A model generated the notes under the pieces. The model saw nothing but the letters and a program-made list of their open reading frames with translations. It was not told the origin of the DNA and made no database searches. Made by a program: the position numbers and the translations under genes. A stretch of DNA of 64,000 nucleotides, from NCBI GenBank assembly GCA_030528055.1, contig JAUMZQ010000006.1, positions 1-64,000 on the forward strand, written 5' to 3'. This DNA is from Streptococcus sp. (GTDB taxonomy: Bacteria; Bacillota; Bacilli; Lactobacillales; Streptococcaceae). Within the stretch, counting starts at the first letter, position 1. Each line of letters starts with the position of its first letter. Positions 58,087-64,000 of this stretch are shown one piece after another.

Positions 58087-58950
58087 ATGTTAGCATTAGT
58101 TAAAAGAAATTTTTTACTTTATTTTAGAAATCGTAGTGGTGTTATTTTCTCTCTTTTGGGAGCTTTGATCTCTTTTATTCTTTATATTGTTTTTTTGAAG
58201 CATAATATTCAAACAGCTTGGTCAAAATTACCCGATACGAATCAGCTACTAGATGCTTGGTTAATTGGAGGAACTCTTACGATTACAGGTTTGACCACGA
58301 CATTTTCCGCCCTATCACGGATTGTAAGTGATCGTGAAGCAAAAGTGACACAAGATCTTTATGTTACAGATTTAGGATATTGGGCTTTACAATTCAGTTA
58401 TATGATTAGCTCTATCGTCATTGGATTTTGTATGCAAATCATTATGTTTCTCATTATGTTGTGTTATTTTATCTTTGATGATCAGTTTACTTTTGATTGG
58501 AATCTTGTACCGCAATTATTAGTGATTACATTACTGACTGCTATTCTTTCAACCATCATCAATGCTATAGTAGTCAATTATTTTAAATCTATTGATAGTT
58601 TGGGTAAATTAGCCACTGTCATTGGAGCCGCATCAGGTTTTTTGGTGGGAACATATATTCCAATCGGCGCTCTACCAACTTTTGCTCAAAATATTGTTAA
58701 AGCTTTTCCTTTTAGTTATACCGCTTCTTTGTTCAGACAAGTGCTGATGAAAGAAAAAGTGAATGAGGCTTTTAAGGGCAATGCTACGATGCACCATGAT
58801 TTTGAAAAAGCAATGGGGATTCGTCTAAATTTAGATCATTTATTGACAATGCAGGAAACATACTATATAGTTGTAGTAGTTTTATTCGCCGTCGTTCTTA
58901 TTTGGTTTCTTCAAAATGCTTATATGAAAACTAAGATAAAAACCAATTAA
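58087..58950 (+). CDS. ABC-2 type transporter permease
   Basis: The 287-residue protein has six membrane helices of the ABC-2 type and a loop before helix VI rich in Lys/His. Its ATG immediately follows the stop of the ATPase gene. The substrate is not known; resistance or export of a peptide or lipid is plausible. Confidence 0.9.
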   Translation: MLALVKRNFLLYFRNRSGVIFSLLGALISFILYIVFLKHNIQTAWSKLPDTNQLLDAWLIGGTLTITGLTTTFSALSRIVSDREAKVTQDLYVTDLGYWALQFSYMISSIVIGFCMQIIMFLIMLCYFIFDDQFTFDWNLVPQLLVITLLTAILSTIINAIVVNYFKSIDSLGKLATVIGAASGFLVGTYIPIGALPTFAQNIVKAFPFSYTASLFRQVLMKEKVNEAFKGNATMHHDFEKAMGIRLNLDHLLTMQETYYIVVVVLFAVVLIWFLQNAYMKTKIKTN

Positions 58951-58990
58951 TGTTAGAATGAGTGCAATATAGTAAGAAAGAGAGAAAATC

Positions 58991-59446
58991 GTGAAGATAC
59001 AGTTTGAGCTAGAAGAAACCATTCCTGCAAACGATCCATTGGTTACCGTGAAAGCTGAAAAATTAGGTGTAGAAGTGAAATCTCTCATGGATTATTTACA
59101 ACAATACCAAGCAACTCGCGGAACTGTTATTCCGATAAAAACAGATGATCGTATCATTATGGTGAAGATAGATGATATTATTCTTGCGGATATCAATCAA
59201 ACAGAACTCTTGATTTATAGTATGGAAGGTGTTTATACAACAACAGAAAGTCTCATTCACTTCCAAAACAGACTAAAAAGTCAAAATTTCATCCAAATTT
59301 CAAAGCATGCTCTCATAAATATTGATCATCTACAGTCTTTGTCAGATAGTTTTTCAGGAAATATGACAGCAAAATTAAGCAATCATCATAAGACTAGTGT
59401 CAGTCGTCGTTATGTCAAGAATTTGATGGATTTCTTGGGAATCTAG
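58991..59446 (+). CDS. LytTR-family DNA-binding regulator
   Basis: The 151-residue protein has a short N-terminal segment (residues 1-45) and then a LytTR DNA-binding domain from about 52 to 148 (VIPIKTDDRIIMVKIDDI, FIQISKHALINID, KTSVSRRYVKNLMDFLG). It lacks a receiver domain. It starts with GTG behind GAGAGAAAATC. With the DUF3021 membrane protein next to it, it forms a LytTR regulatory pair in which the membrane partner usually restrains the regulator. Confidence 0.9.
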   Translation: MKIQFELEETIPANDPLVTVKAEKLGVEVKSLMDYLQQYQATRGTVIPIKTDDRIIMVKIDDIILADINQTELLIYSMEGVYTTTESLIHFQNRLKSQNFIQISKHALINIDHLQSLSDSFSGNMTAKLSNHHKTSVSRRYVKNLMDFLGI

Positions 59447-59455
59447 GAGGAAATA

Positions 59456-59869
59456 ATGAGAAAAATTTTAAAAAATATGATAGCGGGTGTACGAACAGGA
59501 AGCGCCGTCTATCTTTTAGCTGTAGTCTTACATATTCAAAAAAATACACTTTCAAGTATTTATAGTGTTCTAGTTGTCAGTGCTTTGATAGGATTATTAT
59601 CACAGATATTTGAAATAGAACGTCTTTCTTTTCTAAGCTGTTTAATATTACACTTTATAGGAACATCTATCCTTGTTCTAAGTTTCAATGGGTGGAGTTA
59701 CTTAGCAGTAACCAGCATTTATTTTTGGGTGAATTTTGTATTGATTTATCTATTTATTTGGGCTTGTGTGTATTTGGATAATTACCTTAAAACACAGAAG
59801 ATTAATCTAGTTCTGAAAAAGAGAAATAAAATCAGAGGATTCAATAAAAAAGATGAAAAAAACGAATGA
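59456..59869 (+). CDS. DUF3021 membrane protein
   Basis: The 137-residue protein has four membrane helices (from about residue 12 to 106) and a basic cytosolic tail (KKRNKIRGFNKKDEK). DUF3021 proteins accompany LytTR regulators and are thought to control them. It is 9 bp behind the regulator gene with AGGAGG between. Confidence 0.88.
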   Translation: MRKILKNMIAGVRTGSAVYLLAVVLHIQKNTLSSIYSVLVVSALIGLLSQIFEIERLSFLSCLILHFIGTSILVLSFNGWSYLAVTSIYFWVNFVLIYLFIWACVYLDNYLKTQKINLVLKKRNKIRGFNKKDEKNE

Positions 59870-59893
59870 GTGAGCAATTCATTCGTTTTTTAT
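59855..59893 (+). terminator. Terminator of the LytTR/DUF3021 operon
   Basis: AAAAAACGAATGA and TTCATTCGTTTTTT form a stem around a short loop with a T-run; the same sequence may also serve the convergent gene. Confidence 0.75.
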
Positions 59894-59906
59894 TTTCTAT
59901 CGTAGA

Positions 59907-60854
59907 TTAGATTCCCAATTTAATATAAGGGAAATGCTGGTAAAGATAATCAAATGTTGATTGAAGTTTACTATCTGTTGTTTTCTTTATATTGCGAATT
60001 GGCATTTGCAATGGTTTCTTTTGATTTTGTCGAACAACTCTTAAATAAGAGGCCTGTTTGACAGCTATCCCATATCGACGTACTGTAAAAATATAATGAT
60101 AAATTTGTTCTACATTGGTCAAATCCACAGCTGAAAAACTGCCATAATAAGTAATGAGATGTTGTTTATAGATAGCGATTTTGAGTTCATCATCTCTAAA
60201 ATCTGCTTGTTCATAAAGAGTATTGATATTATTTTCTAATTCAGGATAAGTCGAGTAGACTTCGTTGTACGCTGCTATAACACGCTTTCGAGTGATCAAA
60301 CCAATTCCAAAGAAGAGGGCTGATAAGGCAAAAAAGATAATAGATGTAATTAAACTAGATGTTTGTCCCGACTGAAATTCTGTTAGTGAAACATAAGTAT
60401 TATCTGCTAATTTTTCCTTAAATTCTGTAGACTCACTTGCAGCCATTTCATTTATAAGATCATAGTATTGAGAAATCATATTTTTGTTGGGGGCAGAATT
60501 TGAAGTATTCATAAATTTCCCGACAATTCGTTGTGGTTTCTTTTCTAAATTCTCATTATTTTGAAGTAACTTGGTAATTTGAGGATCGTTTTCTTTTGCT
60601 TGAAGTCCAGCATATCCATCCTTGTATTGAACAAGCCACACTTCTGTATCATCGTCTACAGTGATAATCGGCGTAGAGGAAATACCATAAATATCTAGTA
60701 GAACTGTTTCAGAAGATGGAGTTTCGTCTCCTTGGTAAATAGTCTTGGGATGACTACTGTCAAAACGATAGACTAACATTCCCACAGCTACCGCTAAGAG
60801 GATAAAGCCAACGAAACCATAGACAATAAGTGTTATATTCTTTTTTTCTTTCAT
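59907..60854 (-). CDS. Paralogous two-helix membrane protein, copy 3
   Basis: The 315-residue protein is not recognised. An N-terminal membrane helix (residues 7-27) leads into an extracellular domain of about 140 residues containing LDIYGISSTPIITVDD and YKDGYAGLQAKENDP. A second helix at about 175-195 precedes a cytosolic domain of 120 residues with AAYNEVYSTYPELENNINTLY at its start and PIRNIKKTTDSKL near the end. It shares both domains with the copy at 61746 and the cytosolic one with the copy at 61006. Confidence 0.8.
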   Translation of the reverse strand: MKEKKNITLIVYGFVGFILLAVAVGMLVYRFDSSHPKTIYQGDETPSSETVLLDIYGISSTPIITVDDDTEVWLVQYKDGYAGLQAKENDPQITKLLQNNENLEKKPQRIVGKFMNTSNSAPNKNMISQYYDLINEMAASESTEFKEKLADNTYVSLTEFQSGQTSSLITSIIFFALSALFFGIGLITRKRVIAAYNEVYSTYPELENNINTLYEQADFRDDELKIAIYKQHLITYYGSFSAVDLTNVEQIYHYIFTVRRYGIAVKQASYLRVVRQNQKKPLQMPIRNIKKTTDSKLQSTFDYLYQHFPYIKLGI

Positions 60855-60969
60855 TTATTTTTCTCCAAAAATTTAGATGATAAAATCTACTTCCTAAAAT
60901 AGTATAACATTTTCAGGCATGATTGTATATATAGATACTATACTACGCTTTATCATAAACATTTATTTT

Positions 60970-61013
60970 GAAAATAAAAAAGACAATCTCTATCAAGGAG
61001 ACTATCTATTTTG
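60970..61013 (-). terminator. Terminator of paralogue copy 2
   Basis: Reverse strand: AAAATAGATAGTCTC and GAGATTGTCTTTTTTATTTTC form a stem with imperfect pairs and a T-run. Nearly the same sequence follows copy 1. Confidence 0.7.
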
Positions 61014-61602
61014 GGATATAAGGATTTCTTAATGTAGGTCTTATTATAACATCAGGGAAATGCTTGTGAATGTATTCAAAAGTTGTTAATAATTTGCTAT
61101 CAGTAAGTATCTTGAGGCTACGAATCGGCATTGCTAATTGTGTTCCTCGATTTTTTACAGATACTCTCAAATTATAATAATGGAATGTAATCCCACGAAC
61201 AGAAGTGGTTGTAATATAATGGTAAATCATATAGGTGTTGTTTAGGTCTGCAACACAAAATTCTCTATAATGAGTTACTAGATGATGTTTGTAGATAATA
61301 ATATTTAGTTTATCATCTCTAAAATCCGCTTGTTCATAAAGGTTATTAATATTATTTTGTAATTCAGGGTAGGTGGTGTAGATCTCATTATATGCTTTTA
61401 TAATACGTCTACGAGTCGAAATACCTGCAATTAAGATAAAAATTGCAAGAATAAAGAAAACAGCAGTTATCAATAAGATATAAAAAGTAGTTGAAGCGTA
61501 ACCACCTTCTAAGATGCCTATAAACATAGTTATAGATATTAGTAGAAAGATTGGGCTAATAATGCAAGAAAGTATTAATGCAAAGTTCTTTTTTTCTCTC
61601 AT
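61006..61602 (-). CDS. Paralogous two-helix membrane protein, copy 2 (short)
   Basis: The 198-residue protein lacks the extracellular domain of its two neighbours: its two membrane helices (about residues 5-28 and 37-58) lie close together. The cytosolic domain is retained (KAYNEIYTTYPELQNNINNLY, MPIRSLKILTDSKL, FEYIHKHFP). The ATG at 61602 follows AGGAGAAAT and begins MREKKN like the other copies, so the longer frame is not used. It probably arose by internal deletion after duplication. Function unknown. Confidence 0.75.
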   Translation of the reverse strand: MREKKNFALILSCIISPIFLLISITMFIGILEGGYASTTFYILLITAVFFILAIFILIAGISTRRRIIKAYNEIYTTYPELQNNINNLYEQADFRDDKLNIIIYKHHLVTHYREFCVADLNNTYMIYHYITTTSVRGITFHYYNLRVSVKNRGTQLAMPIRSLKILTDSKLLTTFEYIHKHFPDVIIRPTLRNPYIPK

Positions 61603-61641
61603 ATTTCTCCTAAAATTGAACGAATGATACATCTCTGACAT

Positions 61642-61670
61642 AGTATATCACTTTCAAATAGGGTTGTAAA
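61642..61670 (-). promoter_or_regulatory. Promoter of paralogue copy 2
   Basis: Reverse strand TTTACA and TATACT with 17-bp spacing. The same promoter is found before copy 1. Confidence 0.65.
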
Positions 61671-61679
61671 TCTTTCTAT

Positions 61680-61727
61680 TTTGAAAATAAAAAAAGATAG
61701 TCTCTACCAAGGGGACTATCTATTTTT
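61680..61727 (-). terminator. Terminator of paralogue copy 1
   Basis: Reverse strand: AAATAGATAGTCCCC and a GAGACTATCTTTTTTTATTTTC arm form a stem with a T-run; nearly a repeat of the terminator at 60970-61013. Confidence 0.7.
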
Positions 61728-61745
61728 TAATATCAAGAAAATTTC

Positions 61746-62666
61746 TTAAATTCCAAATTCAATATAAGGGAAATGTTTATGAATATATTCAAAAGTTGTC
61801 AACAGTTTGCTATCAGTCGCTTTCTTGATATTGCGAATTGGCATTGACAATAGTTTATTTTGATCTATTCGAGAAACTTTTAAATAAGAATGATAGTAAG
61901 TAAGTCCATGGTTGTGTGTAGTCATCATGTGATGGGACACCATATCTACTTTGTTTAAGTCCACGGCACAGAAGATTCTATAGTTCGTTACGAGATGGTG
62001 TTTATAGATAATGATGTTCAACTGATTATCTATAAAATTGGCATGTTTATAGAGATTATCAATGTTATTGTGTAATTCAGGATAGGCTGCATAGATTTCT
62101 TCGTAGGCATTTACGATGTGTCTGCGAGTTATGATACCAGAAACTAAAATAACAATAGCCCCAATAAAGAAACCACCTGACATCAATAGGGTATTGGTTT
62201 GTCCAGATTGAAATTCAGAAAGTGATACATAAGTTGTACGAGCTAACTCTGGTGGTGCTGTTGCAAAATCTTTACCATAACCAATGATAAAGCCGTTTGT
62301 ATTTGAATCGCGTGTAGTACTGAAAAGCTTCCCAACTATTCGTTGAGGGTTATTTTTCAAGCTATCAGCTTGCTGAGTTAACTGGGAAATGAGGGGGTCA
62401 TTTTCTTTTACCTGAAGCCCAACATAGCCATCCTTATATTGAACAATCCATACTTGGGTATGGTTTTTAACATTTATAATAGGCTGAGTATCAATACCAT
62501 AAATATCTAAAGAAACAGTCTGAGTAGATACTGTTCCATCACCGCTATAAGAAACGGTTGGATTTTCCGAACGAAAATAGCTCTTTAATATCATCCCAGA
62601 TACGACACAACAAACAATACTAGCAAGACAAGCAAGTACTAGTACAAGGTTCTTTTTTTCTTTCAT
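61746..62666 (-). CDS. Paralogous two-helix membrane protein, copy 1
   Basis: The 306-residue protein has the same plan as copy 3: helix at 7-27, outer domain with LDIYGIDTQPIINVKN and YKDGYVGLQVKENDP, second helix near 170-190, and cytosolic domain with YAAYPELHNNIDNLY and PIRNIKKATDSKL. ATG 62666 follows GGGAG. The tandem set looks like a lineage-specific expansion of an unknown membrane protein family. A role in surface signalling or bacteriocin immunity is conceivable but unsupported. Confidence 0.8.
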   Translation of the reverse strand: MKEKKNLVLVLACLASIVCCVVSGMILKSYFRSENPTVSYSGDGTVSTQTVSLDIYGIDTQPIINVKNHTQVWIVQYKDGYVGLQVKENDPLISQLTQQADSLKNNPQRIVGKLFSTTRDSNTNGFIIGYGKDFATAPPELARTTYVSLSEFQSGQTNTLLMSGGFFIGAIVILVSGIITRRHIVNAYEEIYAAYPELHNNIDNLYKHANFIDNQLNIIIYKHHLVTNYRIFCAVDLNKVDMVSHHMMTTHNHGLTYYHSYLKVSRIDQNKLLSMPIRNIKKATDSKLLTTFEYIHKHFPYIEFGI

Positions 62667-62980
62667 TTTTCTCTCCCAATTCTCCTAAAATTGAATGAAT
62701 AATTTATCTCTAAGACAGTATATCACTTTCAAATATAGTTGTAAATCTATTTTAAGCTATTTATATATCAGTATTACAAAATAGTAAAATATTATTACAA
62801 ATTGTTATCAAATGTTTTCAAAATATTAACATCTATGGAGCTATCACGGTTAATATGGTAAACTATATATAGTATATTATATTTGGTTAATTTTGTCTTT
62901 GTTGCAAAAAGATAGATAAAAAATTGCGTGATTATAACTATACACTATTTATTGTGACAAAATTAAGAAAGGAAGACTAA
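62667..62980. other. AT-rich divergent intergenic region
   Basis: It contains the copy 1 promoter on the reverse strand and the leader of the adhesin on the forward strand. Several TATA-like stretches lie near 62860-62960, but no forward promoter could be chosen with confidence. No coding sequence is seen. Confidence 0.5.
62717..62745 (-). promoter_or_regulatory. Promoter of paralogue copy 1
   Basis: Reverse strand TTTACA and TATACT spaced by 17 bp, the same as before copy 2, showing that the duplicated unit included its promoter. Confidence 0.65.
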
Positions 62981-64000
62981 ATGAAAAATAAGTTAACAAC
63001 TTGGTTTCAGGTAGCCGTTCTATCTCTGGGGACTTTTTTATTGGTTTTTTCGGGCATTTCAAAAGTAAATGCTGCTGAGCAGAATGATGTTATTACTGAA
63101 ATAAGTATCAAAAACTCTACTGGTGAGGAATTGACCAAAGGAGTAGATATTTGGGAAAGTTTTCGACTCCAAGCAAAATTTGTATTGCCAGATAATCAAG
63201 TGCATGCAGGGGATACGACCACTATCCAGTTGCCTACAGAACTAGCCTTTAAAGGTTCGCCAGTTATTGATTTAACAGATGAGAATCAGGAGGTTGTTGC
63301 TAAAGGGGTTGTGGATGAAGAGACCAAAACAATTACCCTTACCTACACTGACTATGTCGAAAAGCAATCTGGAGTGAGAGGAGAATTTTTCTTCTATGTT
63401 CAAGTTGACAATCAGGTTGTCAAAGAAGAAAAAGATATTCCAATCAATATTACAGTTGGTAACAAAGTGATTGTAGCAGGAACCGTTCATTACAATGGGC
63501 CACCGAAACAATATGACTCTAAAATTGAAAAGAGTGGTTGGACGGGAACAGACCCAAATATCATTCACTACAATATTGCCCTCAATCGCAATATGGAAAA
63601 TATGCAAGATGTGAGTGTTCAAGATAGTTTGAGCGAGGAAAATCAAGGAGTTGAAATCCTCCCAGAAACAGTGAAAATTTATAAGGTTGCTTGGTACTGG
63701 GATAATGGAACTTGGGGTCGTTCGTCAACAGAGGATGTGACAGATCAATTTACCGTTAACTTTACCAATAACAATCGTCAATTTTCTGTTGATTTTGGAG
63801 ATGTCTCCAATCAAAATGGTTACCTCATTGAATATTCTGTAAAAACTTCTTACAATCCTACGGATGGTGAGCTATTTACAAACAATGCAATTTTAAAAGC
63901 CAATCAACAGGTTGTGACGACCTCTGAATCTAAATTGTATTATCTTCTTGCTGGTGGGATGTCTGAAGGCTATGTCTTCTCAATCAATCTTCACAAGCAA
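62981..64000 (+). CDS. Cell-surface MSCRAMM-type adhesin, 5' part
   Basis: The frame is open for 340 codons to the window end. A signal peptide (LTTWFQVAVLSLGTFLLVFS then ISKVNAAEQ, cleavage probably after VNA) is followed by an Ig-like adhesin domain: ITEISIKNSTGEELTKG, FRLQAKFVLPDNQVHAGDT and IQLPTELAF resemble the N2 domain of Sdr/Cna adhesins. A second domain with GTVHYNGPPK and WTGTDPNIIHY begins near residue 165. The C terminus, where an LPxTG anchor is expected, is outside the window. GAAAGGAAG precedes the ATG. The ligand is unknown. Confidence 0.85.
   Translation, partial: MKNKLTTWFQVAVLSLGTFLLVFSGISKVNAAEQNDVITEISIKNSTGEELTKGVDIWESFRLQAKFVLPDNQVHAGDTTTIQLPTELAFKGSPVIDLTDENQEVVAKGVVDEETKTITLTYTDYVEKQSGVRGEFFFYVQVDNQVVKEEKDIPINITVGNKVIVAGTVHYNGPPKQYDSKIEKSGWTGTDPNIIHYNIALNRNMENMQDVSVQDSLSEENQGVEILPETVKIYKVAWYWDNGTWGRSSTEDVTDQFTVNFTNNNRQFSVDFGDVSNQNGYLIEYSVKTSYNPTDGELFTNNAILKANQQVVTTSESKLYYLLAGGMSEGYVFSINLHKQ

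Noticed and set aside
60970..61727. Repeated hairpins as possible MITE or BOX-like mobile repeats
   Set aside because: Each lies directly behind a paralogue stop codon with a T-run on the correct strand, so they are duplicated terminators.

Overview
The window is a chromosomal segment of a low-GC Firmicute, almost certainly a Streptococcus. The order gmk-rpoZ-priA-fmt-rsmB-PP2C phosphatase-PASTA kinase-liaFSR-HAD/cyclophilin-S1 protein, the ccrZ-trmB pair behind ecsAB, and the divergent recX/rlmD pair are all typical streptococcal neighbourhoods. The species cannot be fixed from sequence alone. Housekeeping genes look ordinary, while several inserted blocks are visibly more AT-rich.

Layout. 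1-3.1 kb: 3' part of tRNA-Pro, then a reverse-strand three-gene acyl-metabolism operon (hotdog-like protein, thiolase lacking its second Cys, AMP-forming ligase). 3.2-8.6 kb: DUF960, DUF402 nucleotide phosphatase, a recX gene broken by an in-frame stop, rlmD, DUF1912, two GNATs, and a flavin-reductase-like gene. 8.6-16.6 kb: a T-box leader, two small genes, valS, and then an AT-rich 3.5-kb insertion flanked by a 211-bp direct repeat of the valS 3' end. The insertion carries a DUF262 protein plus a HEPN RNase-like protein and remnants of a bacteriocin-type C39 exporter. 16.6-19.1 kb: a reverse-strand flavinylation/reductase operon with an apbE frameshift at an A9 tract. 19.4-32.9 kb: gmk, rpoZ, priA, an inserted three-gene membrane glycosylation cassette, fmt, rsmB, phosphatase and PASTA kinase. 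33.2-38.4 kb: cyclase-family hydrolase, LiaFSR, HAD-cyclophilin fusion and S1 protein. 38.5-50.7 kb: HAD phosphatase, purine-type permease, tsaE, GNAT, LCP protein, HIT, ecsAB, ccrZ, trmB, exoA and metG. 50.9-59.9 kb: lipase-like protein, a Bce-type two-component system with a perfect palindromic operator before its ABC transporter, and a second ABC transporter with a LytTR/DUF3021 pair. 59.9-64 kb: three tandem paralogous membrane proteins, each with its own signals, and the start of a surface adhesin that runs off the window.

The most interesting unit is the DUF262-HEPN pair directly behind valS. Only 20 bp separate it from valS, no terminator lies between, and the valS-type terminator sits beyond the far repeat. 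Transcription from the T-box promoter should therefore run into a putative RNase pair, tying a candidate defence or stress module to tRNA-Val charging. Other points worth checking are the recX nonsense codon, the apbE homopolymer, three leaderless-type promoters, and the acyl operon in a genus that generally lacks beta-oxidation.
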